Position numbers and translations under genes: made by a program. From positions 97,824 through 161,823 of the forward strand of contig JAFAFL010000057.1 in NCBI GenBank assembly GCA_023423535.1: a stretch of 64,000 nt of DNA. The letters run 5' to 3'. Shown here piece by piece: positions 51,837 to 60,309 of this stretch. Source of the stretch: Pseudomonadota bacterium (GTDB taxonomy: Bacteria > Myxococcota > Myxococcia > Myxococcales > Myxococcaceae). The notes beneath the pieces were generated by a model, which made no database searches, had not been told where the DNA came from, and saw nothing but the letters and a program-made list of their open reading frames with translations. How positions within the stretch are numbered: position 1 is the first letter of the stretch; every line of letters begins with the position of its first letter.

Positions 51837-54107
51837 TTGCTTCCCCCCATCCTTCGCTCTTCCGCGCTCGCCGCCGCATTGCTCCTCGCCGCGCCGGCCG
51901 TCGCGCAAACGGCACGCGGCGCTCCCTCCGGCGGAGGCTCCACCTCGGCCGTCCAGCAGCACGCCGACCGCGAGGCCCTCAAGTCCGCGGTGGAGGCGGT
52001 GCTCTCGCGCCCTCCGCTGGACAAGGCGCGGGTGGGCGTCCAGGTGGTGAGCCTCGAGACCGGTGAGGTCGTCTATCAGCACGGCTCCGACGAGCTCTTG
52101 AATCCGGCGTCCAACGTGAAGCTCTTCACCGGCGCCGCGGCGGTGGCGAAGCTCGGTCCCGAGTACCGCTACGAGACGGAGTTCTACACCGACGCGCCGA
52201 TGAAGGACGGGCGGATCAAGAGCCTCTACGTGCGCGGCAAGGGAGACCCGACGATCACCACCGAGCGCCTCTACGGCATCGTGGCGGAGCTCGCGCGCAC
52301 CGGCCTGAAGGAGATCGGCGAGATCGTCATCGACGAGAGCTGGTTCGACACCGACCGCGTCCCCGCCGGCTACGACCAGGAGAAGAGCGATCGCGCGTAC
52401 GCGGCGCCGCCGGGCGCGGTGTCCCTCAACTGGAACTCGGTGGGCATCTACGTGCGGCCCGGCGAGAAGAGCGGCGACAAGGCGATCGTCGAGGTCGAGC
52501 CTCCGTCCGACTTCTTCGTCATCGAGAGCGAGATCCGCACCGACTCGCGCAAGGGCCCGCGCGTCTCCGTGGGCACCGAGCCTGCGCCGAGAGACCAGCA
52601 GAAGATCGTCGCCAAGGGCGCGATCGGCGTGGGGACGCCCGCGTTCAGCGCGTGGCGGAAGATCGACAACCCGCCCATGTACTTCGGGCAGACGCTGAAG
52701 CACATGCTCGGGATGCGCGGGGTGAGGGTGAAGGGCCGCGTGCGTCTCGCCGCAGCGCCGATTCCGCGCGACGCGAAGCTCCTGCACGTCTCGCAGTCGG
52801 AGACGCTGGACGTGATCATCAAGCGGCTGAACAAGGTCTCCTCCAACTTCGTCGCCGAGCAGCTGATCAAGACGCTCGGCGCGGAGGTGAAGGGCGCGCC
52901 GGGCACCCACGCGAAGGGCATCGAGGTGGTGGAGGAGTTTCTCGCCCGCGAGGTCGGCGTGCCGCGCGGCACCTACGTGATGCGCAACGGCTCGGGCCTC
53001 AACGACGCGAACCGCTTCAGCGCCGCGCAGGTGAACAAGCTCCTCCTCTACAGCGTGCAGTCGTTCCCCACGATGCCGGAGTTCCTCTCCTCGCTGGGCA
53101 TTGCCGGCAAGGACGGCACGCTGCGCTGGCGCTTCGAAGGTTCGGACGCGGTGGGCCGGCTGCGCGCGAAGACGGGCACGCTGGAGAACGTCTCCGCGCT
53201 CTCCGGCTACGTCGTCGCGGTGGGCGGCGAGCGCTTCGCCTTTTCGATGATGGCCAACGACTACCCGGGCCGTGCAGGTCCGGTGGTGCGAGGGCTCGAT
53301 GCGATCGGCGCGGCGGTGGCGTCGCTCGGCTCGCGTGAGGGCCCGTCGAGGGCAGTCGCGGATCTCGTGGCGCCGGACTCGCAGCCGGGCAACCTCGAGG
53401 AGGTGAAGAGCCGGGTGCGCACCTACCTCGCGCTGGGACAGCAGGCCGACAAGCGGAACATCTCCTTCCTCCGCACCGCCTGGCGCAGCGAGCGCGATCC
53501 CGCCCTGCGCGCGGTGGTGGCCATCTCGCTCTTCCAGTCGGACCCGCAGGACCACCTCGCGGCGAAGACGCTGCTCGACTCCTTCATGGCCGGCCCCGAG
53601 GTCTACGGGCGGCTGCGGCAGGTGGCGCGCGAGCTGGAGACCGAGGTGCCGGGCCTCGCCTCGTTGATGGACCTCGCGGCGGGCGGCAACGCCGAGGCGC
53701 TCTCGCGGGTGGTGGAGCTGTCCTCCGCGTCTGCCGGTGACGCGCAGGCCGAGCGCGAGCTGTCGGCGGGGCTGAGCGAGATCGCCCGCAGCGCGCCCGA
53801 GGAGCTGCTCTCGGCGATGCGCGCGGCAGGCACTTCTGAACGCGAGGCGGCGCAGGAGCTCCTCGCCCGGGGCCTCGTGGGCGGCGGCGACGCGGGGCAT
53901 CCGTTCTGGCCGGCGCTGAAGAAGACGATGGGCGCAAAGGACATCCAGCTCGCGGAGTTCGCGAAGCAGACCGACGCCTTCCTCTCTCGCCGGGCCGCGG
54001 AGTTCGCCGCGCCGCCTGCGCAGCCGGGGGCCGGTCCCGAGGTTCAGCCAGTGCAGGCCTCCGACAAGCCGGGTGATCCGGTCGTCGGCGTCCGCAGTGG
54101 CGGCTGA
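51837..54107 (+). CDS. dacB: D-alanyl-D-alanine carboxypeptidase/endopeptidase (PBP4) with long C-terminal extension
   Basis: 756 residues from the TTG at 51837, chosen because GAGGAG lies four bases before it and it starts a clean signal peptide (LPPILRSSALAAALLLAAPA); TTG 51810 lies at the predicted transcript start. The S13 peptidase domain has SxxK in NPASNVKLFTG (Ser92, Lys95), SxN in NKVSSNFVAEQL (335-337) and KTG in LRAKTGTLENVSALSGY (445-447). PBP4 trims peptidoglycan peptides and cuts cross-links in the periplasm. It is about 250 residues longer than E. coli DacB: after residue 497 comes a helical, repeat-like region (RDPALRAVVAISLFQSDPQD; EVPGLASLMDLAAGGNAEAL) and a proline-rich end, of unknown function. 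Confidence 0.92.
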   Translation: MLPPILRSSALAAALLLAAPAVAQTARGAPSGGGSTSAVQQHADREALKSAVEAVLSRPPLDKARVGVQVVSLETGEVVYQHGSDELLNPASNVKLFTGAAAVAKLGPEYRYETEFYTDAPMKDGRIKSLYVRGKGDPTITTERLYGIVAELARTGLKEIGEIVIDESWFDTDRVPAGYDQEKSDRAYAAPPGAVSLNWNSVGIYVRPGEKSGDKAIVEVEPPSDFFVIESEIRTDSRKGPRVSVGTEPAPRDQQKIVAKGAIGVGTPAFSAWRKIDNPPMYFGQTLKHMLGMRGVRVKGRVRLAAAPIPRDAKLLHVSQSETLDVIIKRLNKVSSNFVAEQLIKTLGAEVKGAPGTHAKGIEVVEEFLAREVGVPRGTYVMRNGSGLNDANRFSAAQVNKLLLYSVQSFPTMPEFLSSLGIAGKDGTLRWRFEGSDAVGRLRAKTGTLENVSALSGYVVAVGGERFAFSMMANDYPGRAGPVVRGLDAIGAAVASLGSREGPSRAVADLVAPDSQPGNLEEVKSRVRTYLALGQQADKRNISFLRTAWRSERDPALRAVVAISLFQSDPQDHLAAKTLLDSFMAGPEVYGRLRQVARELETEVPGLASLMDLAAGGNAEALSRVVELSSASAGDAQAERELSAGLSEIARSAPEELLSAMRAAGTSEREAAQELLARGLVGGGDAGHPFWPALKKTMGAKDIQLAEFAKQTDAFLSRRAAEFAAPPAQPGAGPEVQPVQASDKPGDPVVGVRSGG

Positions 54108-54210
54108 GCCTGCGACTGCCCGGCTGCCCATCGCTGTCAGACCCCTCTGTTAGAAGCGTCGGCAACCAGTCCGCAACGGACGGGTTCTCGAAAGCGAAAG
54201 GACGTGGGTC

Positions 54211-54681
54211 ATGGCGGGTGGAATCAACAAGGTCATCCTGATCGGCAACCTGGGGAAGGCGCCGGAGGTGCGGTTCACGCCGTCCGGTCAGGCGGTGGCG
54301 AACTTCACGATGGCGACCAGCGAGAGCTGGAACGACAAGTCGGGGCAGAAGCAGGAGCGCACCGAATGGCACCGCATCGTGGTGTGGGGAAAGCTGGCGG
54401 AGCTGTGCGGCCAGTACCTGACCAAGGGGCGCCAGGCCTACGTGGAGGGCCGGCTGCAGACGCGCGAGTGGAACGACAAGGAGGGCAAGAAGAACTACAC
54501 GACGGAGGTCGTGGCCCAGACGGTCCAGTTCCTCGGCGGCAAGGGTGAAGGGGCAGGGGCGGGGTACTCCAACGGCTCCGGACGCAACGCCGCGGACGAC
54601 TTCGGTGCGCCGCCGGCCCACATGGGCATGGAGGATGGCCCGTCCGGTCCTGGCGGTGGCGAGGACGACATTCCGTTCTGA
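54211..54681 (+). CDS. ssb: Single-stranded DNA-binding protein
   Basis: 156 residues. The OB fold is clear: INKVILIGNLGKAPEVRFTP, VANFTMATSESWNDKSGQ, ERTEWHRIVVWGKLAELCGQ, YVEGRLQTREWNDKEGKKNY. A glycine-rich linker leads to the acidic tip EDDIPF that recruits repair and replication proteins. Essential for replication and recombination. Upstream AAAGGA (ending about eight bases before the ATG) is the ribosome site. A strong terminator follows at 54757. Confidence 0.97.
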   Translation: MAGGINKVILIGNLGKAPEVRFTPSGQAVANFTMATSESWNDKSGQKQERTEWHRIVVWGKLAELCGQYLTKGRQAYVEGRLQTREWNDKEGKKNYTTEVVAQTVQFLGGKGEGAGAGYSNGSGRNAADDFGAPPAHMGMEDGPSGPGGGEDDIPF

Positions 54682-54756
54682 TCCAGAAGGCAGCCTCTTG
54701 CTCCGCGCTCAGGGCCGCAGCTAGTCTGCCTGCACACTCTCGGTTCAAAGAGCGAG

Positions 54757-54797
54757 GCCGGTCGCTTCCACCTGTAGGAGCGGCCGGCTTTTCTTTT
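54757..54797 (+). terminator. Rho-independent terminator after ssb
   Basis: A 12-bp stem (54757-54768 with 54777-54788, two G-T pairs) around the loop CACCTGTA, followed by TTTTCTTTT. A textbook terminator, one of only two with a T-tract in this window. Confidence 0.92.
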
Positions 54798-54923
54798 GGC
54801 CGTGGAGTAACCCGGTTGACACGCGACCAGACGTTCGAGCAGTCTGCCGCCCCCCCGTCGCCCGGGACTGGATTCTCAAATCGAAGCGCCATGGGCTGGT
54901 GTGGCGCGCTGGAGACTGAAGGA

Positions 54924-56123
54924 ATGAACTACAAGGCTTTCGTACTGGGGGCCGCCGTCGGCTTCCTGTTCACGCTGTCGCCCGCATGTGGTGATACGGA
55001 CTGTGAGTCCACCTGTGCCGGCTGTTGTACCTCCGACGGGACCTGCGTCGACCCGACCACCGCCTCGCAGTGCGGCCCGGCCGGCCAGACCTGCATCGCC
55101 TGCTCTGCGTCCCAGACCTGCAACGCGGCGGGCCTCTGCGAGGGTGGCACCACCGTGACCGACGGCGGCACCAACACCGACGCCGGCACCGACGCCGGCA
55201 TGAGCACCGCCTGCAACACCTCCAACTGCAACGGCTGCTGCGCCGGCGACCTCTGCCTGAACGGCACCTCCGCCAGCAACTGCGGCACCGGCGGCGAGGC
55301 CTGCGGACAGTGCATGGCCCCGGCCATCTGCCAGGCGCAGGGCGCGGGCAAGGGCGGTTCCTGCTTCACCCCCCCGCCGGCGAACTACGGCGCGGCCTGC
55401 ACCAACAACACCGACTGCGCGCCCATCGGCAGCACCGGTATCTGCAAGCAGACCACCCGTCCGGGCGGCGCCACCTACGAGGGCGGCTACTGCACGAAGA
55501 TCTGCGGCTCCACCGGCACCATGTGCGGCACCGGCTCCACCTGCATCCAGGCCACCGGCCTCGGTGAGCTCGACCGCATCTGCGCGCAGAACTGCACCGT
55601 CGGCTCCACCACCGAGTGCCGTCAGCCGGGCTACGCCTGCTACGACATCGGCGGCGGCACGGGCATCTGCTGGATCTCCCCGCTCCCCGAGTTCGACGCC
55701 GGTATGCCGGCCCCGGACAACCTCATCGGCTCGGAGTGCGCCACGGACACCGACTGCCAGGCGATGGGCGCCTTCACCCAGGGCCTCTGCTTCACGCCGG
55801 TGGACGAGAACATGAATCCGTCCGGCTGGCCGGCGGGCTACTGCACGGCGAACTGCACCGACAACCAGAACCTCTGCGGCACCACGGGCATCTGCCTCGG
55901 CGTCGATCAGCAGGGCAACGCGCTCTGCTTCGACCGCTGCGCGGCCGGTGGCATGGGCCAGAGCGACTGCCGCGCCGACTACGTGTGCGAGCAGTTCGTG
56001 CGGAACCTCGCGGACGGCGGCACCGAGGCCTCGGTGGACGGCTACTGCTCGCCCGACTGCCGCGCCCCGGGCGTCGGCTGCGGCACCGGCCAGACCTGCA
56101 ACCAGCAGGGCTACTGCGAGTAG
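54924..56123 (+). CDS. Cysteine-rich secreted lipoprotein with Asp-Ala-Gly linker
   Basis: 399 residues. The signal peptide MNYKAFVLGAAVGFLFTLSPAC ends in a lipobox-like cysteine. The mature protein has about 50 cysteines in short spaced motifs (DCESTCAGCCTSDGTC; CNGCCAGDLCLNGTS; CRQPGYACYDI) interrupted by the linker VTDGGTNTDAGTDAGM, a style characteristic of myxobacterial surface proteins. No enzymatic motif. The ATG at 54924 has GGAG nine bases before it; a TTG at 54816 falls on TTGACA, a probable -35 box, and is rejected. A perfect terminator hairpin follows. Function unknown; likely disulfide-rich extracellular scaffold or adhesin. Confidence 0.85.
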   Translation: MNYKAFVLGAAVGFLFTLSPACGDTDCESTCAGCCTSDGTCVDPTTASQCGPAGQTCIACSASQTCNAAGLCEGGTTVTDGGTNTDAGTDAGMSTACNTSNCNGCCAGDLCLNGTSASNCGTGGEACGQCMAPAICQAQGAGKGGSCFTPPPANYGAACTNNTDCAPIGSTGICKQTTRPGGATYEGGYCTKICGSTGTMCGTGSTCIQATGLGELDRICAQNCTVGSTTECRQPGYACYDIGGGTGICWISPLPEFDAGMPAPDNLIGSECATDTDCQAMGAFTQGLCFTPVDENMNPSGWPAGYCTANCTDNQNLCGTTGICLGVDQQGNALCFDRCAAGGMGQSDCRADYVCEQFVRNLADGGTEASVDGYCSPDCRAPGVGCGTGQTCNQQGYCE

Positions 56124-56151
56124 CGAGCAGCCAGTCGTAGGTTGAGTTTCG

Positions 56152-56182
56152 CGGGCGGCCTTCGGGCCGCCCGTTTTATTTT
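56152..56182 (+). terminator. Rho-independent terminator with UUCG loop
   Basis: CGGGCGGCC (56152-56160), loop TTCG, GGCCGCCCG (56165-56173), then TTTTATTTT. A perfect 9-bp stem with the very stable UUCG tetraloop, ending the cysteine-rich lipoprotein transcript. Confidence 0.96.
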
Positions 56183-56189
56183 CGACGAC

Positions 56190-57119
56190 ATGGGTAACGG
56201 CATCGGCATGGGCCAGGGCGACGAAGTGGTGATGGGCCTCCTCCCGGAAGTGGACGTGAGGGTGGTGGCGGTGCTCGCCACGCAGACGGCGCGCGAGGCG
56301 GCGCAGCGGCACCGGACGCGGACGGCGGCCTCGGTCATCCTCGGCGAGTCGCTCACCGCGGCGGCGCTGCTGGCGGCGCTGCAGCTGCAGAAGAGCGGGG
56401 CGAAGGTGAACCTGCAGCTCGAGTGCGACGGGCCCCTGCGCGGGCTCTTTGCCGAGGGCGACGCCGAGGGCACCGTGCGCGGCTACGTGAAGAACCCGCT
56501 GTGCGACCTCGAGGGCGAGCCGGGGAGATACCGCTGGCGTCCCGCCTTCGGCAACGGCGGGTATCTCTCGGTGCTGCGAGACGCGGGGAAGGGCGAGTAC
56601 CAGCGCTCGGCGGTGGAGCTCGAGGCCTTCGAGGTCGCGCGCGACATGGAGCGCTACTTTGCCGCCTCGGAGCAGATCCCCACCTCGGTGGGGCTGGTCA
56701 CGCTGACCGGGGGCGAGCCGCTGCTGCAGGCGGTGGGCGGCTTTCTCATCCAGGCGCTCCCCGGGGCGAAGCCGGCGACGCTGACGCGGCTCTCCGAGCT
56801 CATGCGCGGAGACGCGCTGGCGGACGCGCTCCGGGCCGAGGGCGAAAACCCCACCGCGCTCGGGTTCCTCCAGCGGGTGTGCGGCGCCGAGGCCGAAGGG
56901 CTGGAGGTCATGTCCCGCTACCCGCTGCGCTGGCACTGCCCCTGCTCGAAGGAGCGGGTCACCCGCGCGCTCCTGACGCTCGGCGCGGCGGAGCTGCGGG
57001 ACATGGTCGAGAAGGACGGCAAGGCCGAGGCCTCCTGCCACTTCTGCAACGAGGAGTACCTCGTCTCCGGCGAGGAGCTCGGCGCGCTCGTCTCCCAGCT
57101 GGAGGGCGGGGCCCGGTAG
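56190..57119 (+). CDS. hslO: Hsp33 redox-regulated chaperone
   Basis: 309 residues. N-terminal domain: VVAVLATQTAREAAQRHRTR and NLQLECDGPLRGLFAEGDAE, then GTVRGYVKNPLC, typical Hsp33. The C-terminal zinc switch is WHCPCSKERVTRAL with CHFCNEEYLVS, giving the four-cysteine C-x-C...C-x2-C site whose oxidation releases zinc and turns on holdase activity. The ATG at 56190 lies directly after the terminator; an upstream ATG would place the terminator inside the gene. The first residues are glycine/methionine-rich and without strong RBS (a leader of only eight bases after the T-tract), so the exact start and promoter are uncertain. Confidence 0.93.
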   Translation: MGNGIGMGQGDEVVMGLLPEVDVRVVAVLATQTAREAAQRHRTRTAASVILGESLTAAALLAALQLQKSGAKVNLQLECDGPLRGLFAEGDAEGTVRGYVKNPLCDLEGEPGRYRWRPAFGNGGYLSVLRDAGKGEYQRSAVELEAFEVARDMERYFAASEQIPTSVGLVTLTGGEPLLQAVGGFLIQALPGAKPATLTRLSELMRGDALADALRAEGENPTALGFLQRVCGAEAEGLEVMSRYPLRWHCPCSKERVTRALLTLGAAELRDMVEKDGKAEASCHFCNEEYLVSGEELGALVSQLEGGAR

Positions 57120-57183
57120 TTCAGCCGCGGCTCGCCGTCTGCGGATAACGCGTTGCGGCGCGCGGACTTACACCGTCCTCGCG

Positions 57184-57212
57184 TTGACAGGCCCTCGGCT
57201 CGGGCATACAGG
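57184..57212 (+). promoter_or_regulatory. Sigma-70-like promoter of the leucine-type dehydrogenase gene
   Basis: TTGACA (57184-57189), 17-base spacer, TACAGG (57207-57212). The -35 is a perfect consensus; the -10 is partial. The gene's ATG is nine bases further on, so the leader would be very short or leaderless. Confidence 0.45.
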
Positions 57213-57221
57213 CGCGAGGCC

Positions 57222-58262
57222 ATGAAGGTCTTCTCGCGGATGCTCGAAGGCGGTTACGAGTCGCTCCACCTCCTCTCGGATGCGCGCACCGGCTTGCGCG
57301 GGTTCGTGGCCCTGCACTCCACGGTGCTGGGGCCCGGGCTCGGCGGCACGCGCGCGCTGACGACCTACGCCAGCGAGGAGGAGGCCGCGGTGGACGCGCT
57401 CCGGCTCGCGCGGGGCATGACCTACAAGGCGGCGATGGCGGGCCTGCCGCTCGGCGGCGGCAAGGCGGTCATCTGGCTGCCGAAGGGCGACTTCAATCGC
57501 GCCGCGCTCTTCGAGGCCTTTGGCCGCGGCGTGGACGGGCTCGGCGGGCGCTACGTGACCACCGAGGACAGCGGGACCTCGCCGGACGACATGGTGGCGG
57601 TCTCCCGCGCGACGAAGCACGTCGTCGGGCTGCCGGGCCGCAGCGGCGATCCGTCGCCGGTGACCGCCTACGGCGTCGTGCGCGGCATCGAGGCCACGCA
57701 CCGGCACCTGACCGGCTCGGACAGCCTCAAGGGCGTGCGGGTGAACGTGCTCGGCGTGGGCCACGTGGGCCGGGCGCTGGTGGACGAGCTGCACCAGCGC
57801 GGCGCGAAGATCTTCGTGGCCGATGCGCGGGCGCACTGCGCGGAGGAGGCGGCGAAGACCTTTGGCGCCACCGTGCTCTCCCCCGAGGCGCTCGTGGCCA
57901 ACGAGGCGGACTACTACGCGCCCTGCGCGCTCGGCGGCGCGATCAACGACGAGACGCTGCCGAAGCTGCGGGTGAAGGCGATCACCGGCGCGGCGAACAA
58001 CCAGCTGCTCGAGCCGCGCCACGGCGAGGGCCTCGTGCAGCGCGGCATCCTCTACGTGCCCGACTACGTCATCAACGCCGGCGGCCTCATCAACGTGGCC
58101 CAGGAGCTCGAGGGCTACGACCGCGAGAAGGCGATGGCGCGCGCGAAGCTCATCCACGACACGGTGCTCGAGCTCTTGGAGCGCTCGAAGCGCGAGGGCC
58201 GCCGTCCGGAGCAGGTCGCCGACGAGATGGTCGAGGAGCGGATCGCCAACGGCAGGCGGTAG
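57222..58262 (+). CDS. Leucine/phenylalanine/valine dehydrogenase family protein
   Basis: 346 residues, the length of leucine dehydrogenases. Substrate and catalytic lysines are in RGMTYKAAMAGLPLGGGKAV (Lys69 and Lys81), with RYVTTEDSGTSPDDMVAVSR and the NAD-binding GVRVNVLGVGHVGRALVDEL. Later blocks are ADYYAPCALGGAINDETLPK and PDYVINAGGLINVAQELEGY. These octameric or dimeric enzymes deaminate branched-chain amino acids reversibly with NAD+. In myxobacteria, leucine-derived isovaleryl-CoA feeds iso-branched fatty acid synthesis, so such a role is plausible. Chosen ATG has GAGG upstream. Confidence 0.92.
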   Translation: MKVFSRMLEGGYESLHLLSDARTGLRGFVALHSTVLGPGLGGTRALTTYASEEEAAVDALRLARGMTYKAAMAGLPLGGGKAVIWLPKGDFNRAALFEAFGRGVDGLGGRYVTTEDSGTSPDDMVAVSRATKHVVGLPGRSGDPSPVTAYGVVRGIEATHRHLTGSDSLKGVRVNVLGVGHVGRALVDELHQRGAKIFVADARAHCAEEAAKTFGATVLSPEALVANEADYYAPCALGGAINDETLPKLRVKAITGAANNQLLEPRHGEGLVQRGILYVPDYVINAGGLINVAQELEGYDREKAMARAKLIHDTVLELLERSKREGRRPEQVADEMVEERIANGRR

Positions 58263-58305
58263 AGGCGGTGGCGGGCCCCCGGGCGCGCGTCTATGCTCGC
58301 CCGCC

Positions 58306-60285
58306 ATGTCCGGCCGGCCTCTCTTCGTCCAGCGAAGCGTGTGGGTGGTGTGCGCGGCGGCGCTGCTCGCCGGCTGTCCGGACTCCGAGGGCACGGTGCC
58401 CACGCCCGACGCGGGCCTCTCCGCGGACGCGGCAGTGGCACCTCCCGCCTGTGACGCCCCGCACAGCTGCCGTGAACAGTCTTTCGACGGCGTGTGCCGC
58501 GCGGGTCAGTGCCGCGACGACGTCCCCTGCGGCGCCGACGCGGAGTGTGGCCTCGGCGAGACCTGCCGCGCGGGGCTGTGCCGCTTCACCGGCTGCGTGA
58601 GCGACGGCGACTGCGGCGCGGGCCTCTGCCGGAGGGACGTGTACGCCTGCACCGAGTGCGCGACCTCTGCGGACTGTCCCGCGGACAAGCCGGTGTGCAG
58701 CGACAAGAAGCGCTGCGTGAGCTGCGGCGAGGACTCGGACTGCGCCTATCCCGGACCCGGCTACTGCGACGTCGCGCGCGGCGCCTGCGTGCACTGCAAG
58801 GTCGACGCGCACTGCGGCACCGGCCTTCGCTGCGGGCTCGACGGGACCTGCACCGGCGCGAAGAACGCGCAGATGTGCGACCCGGAGACCGGCCCTGCCT
58901 GCGACGTGGGGCTGATGTGTGTGACCGTCGGCGGCACCCAGCAGATGTGCCTGCGCGCCTGCGACCTCTACACGAACACCTGCACCGGCGGAGAGATCTG
59001 CGTGAAGCTGACCTTCACCGGCAGCGCGGCGCTGGTCTTCGAGGGCGGAGCGCCCGTGGGCGTGTGCCTGCCGCCGTTCCAGGGCCTGCGCGGCTACGGC
59101 GAGCCCTGCAACAACAACTGCCAGCCGAACCTCGCCTGCACCGCGGACTCGCCGGCGCAGAGCACCTGCAAGGCCTACTGCGATCCGCAGGCGCCGCTGT
59201 GCGCGCCCGGGCTCTCCTGCCACCCGTTCCCCGGCGACTGGAACGGGCACCAGTACGGGCTCTGCTACGGGGACAACGGGTTTGCCGATCCCTGCAGCGG
59301 CGACGGCGACTGCCGCGCCGGGCTCTCCTGCGTGCCGCGCGACGATCCCTCGACCTCGAACGAGCTCTCCTACGCCTGCGCCTGGTCCGTCGGCGCGGGG
59401 AGCGGGTTGTCGGCCTGCAGCGCGAACAGCGGGTGCAAGAGCGGCCACTGCCGCGCGGATCCGAACGCCGGTGGAAACCCGTTCTTCTGCTTTGCCGCCT
59501 GCGCCGAGGACTCGGACTGCGCGGTGGACGGGCGGCTGGGTTACTGCGACTCGAACTTCACCTTCACCACCCAGTACGTGACTGCGCCCGGCGCGGAGAT
59601 GCGCGGCTGCCGGCCCCGCTGTCTGTCGGGGACGCAGTGCGCGGCCTACGGTGACTACACCTGCCGCAGCGTGGCGGACGCGCAGAACGACCGCTTCGTG
59701 CAGACCTGCCAGCCGCCTCTGGGCTCGAAGCTCGCGGGTGAGGGCTGCGTCTCCGACGGCGAGTGCCGCGAGGGCTTCTGCCTCCGCCGCGACGGCCGCG
59801 GCGTCTTCCGCACCGGCGTATGCGGCCTGCCCTGCACGCAGGGGACCGATTGTCCCTCGGGGCTCGAGTGCGAGGCGCGGTCGGTGCAGCTCTCGGCCGG
59901 CGCGGACGGCCAGCCGCATACGGCGGATGACCGGCGCGCGGCTGCGTCCTTCTGCGGCGCCGGCGCCTGCACGACGAACGCGGACTGTCCCGCCGCGCAG
60001 CCCCACTGCGTGCCGGATGCCTCCGCGCAGGGTCCGCTGAGCGGAAGCGCCCTCGCGTGTCGCGCGGCGGCGCTGGGCTCGGTGGCGGCGGGGGCGCAGT
60101 GCCAGAGCGACGCCGACTGCCAGAGCGGCGTCTGCGCCGAACGCGGGACCACGGGAACGCGCGCCTGCTTCGAGGCGTGTGATACCGCAGCGCCCAGCTG
60201 CTCCGGCGGCCTGACCTGCACGGCCGGCGGCGCGCGGGTTCGCAACGGGGACGGGACGTTCCAGACTTTCGATGCCTGCCTCTAG
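58306..60285 (+). CDS. Large cysteine-rich secreted lipoprotein
   Basis: 659 residues. The signal peptide ends LLAGC (Cys22) followed by PDSEGTVPTPDAGLSADAAV, an Asp-Ala-rich linker. The rest holds about 80 cysteines in repeats of the kind CGADAECGLGETCRAGLCRF, CVSDGDCGAGLCRRDVYAC, CVSDGECREGFCLRRDGRG, CQSDADCQSGVCAE: C-x-x-D-x-x-C-x-x-G-x-C modules, common in myxobacterial surface proteins. About 20 modules can be counted, so it is an extended disulfide-rich protein on the outer membrane surface. No catalytic domain. Function unknown; it resembles the 399-residue protein at 54924 but is not a close copy. Confidence 0.85.
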   Translation: MSGRPLFVQRSVWVVCAAALLAGCPDSEGTVPTPDAGLSADAAVAPPACDAPHSCREQSFDGVCRAGQCRDDVPCGADAECGLGETCRAGLCRFTGCVSDGDCGAGLCRRDVYACTECATSADCPADKPVCSDKKRCVSCGEDSDCAYPGPGYCDVARGACVHCKVDAHCGTGLRCGLDGTCTGAKNAQMCDPETGPACDVGLMCVTVGGTQQMCLRACDLYTNTCTGGEICVKLTFTGSAALVFEGGAPVGVCLPPFQGLRGYGEPCNNNCQPNLACTADSPAQSTCKAYCDPQAPLCAPGLSCHPFPGDWNGHQYGLCYGDNGFADPCSGDGDCRAGLSCVPRDDPSTSNELSYACAWSVGAGSGLSACSANSGCKSGHCRADPNAGGNPFFCFAACAEDSDCAVDGRLGYCDSNFTFTTQYVTAPGAEMRGCRPRCLSGTQCAAYGDYTCRSVADAQNDRFVQTCQPPLGSKLAGEGCVSDGECREGFCLRRDGRGVFRTGVCGLPCTQGTDCPSGLECEARSVQLSAGADGQPHTADDRRAAASFCGAGACTTNADCPAAQPHCVPDASAQGPLSGSALACRAAALGSVAAGAQCQSDADCQSGVCAERGTTGTRACFEACDTAAPSCSGGLTCTAGGARVRNGDGTFQTFDACL

Positions 60286-60309
60286 GCCGGCATCCGCAAC
60301 GGGGAGATT

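Noticed and set aside
54816..54923. Longer N-terminus for the cysteine-rich lipoprotein from TTG 54816
   Set aside because: It would displace the signal peptide, and the TTG is part of TTGACA, a probable -35 box.
56142..56189. Earlier start for Hsp33 at 56142
   Set aside because: The extra residues would be encoded by the terminator hairpin and T-tract.
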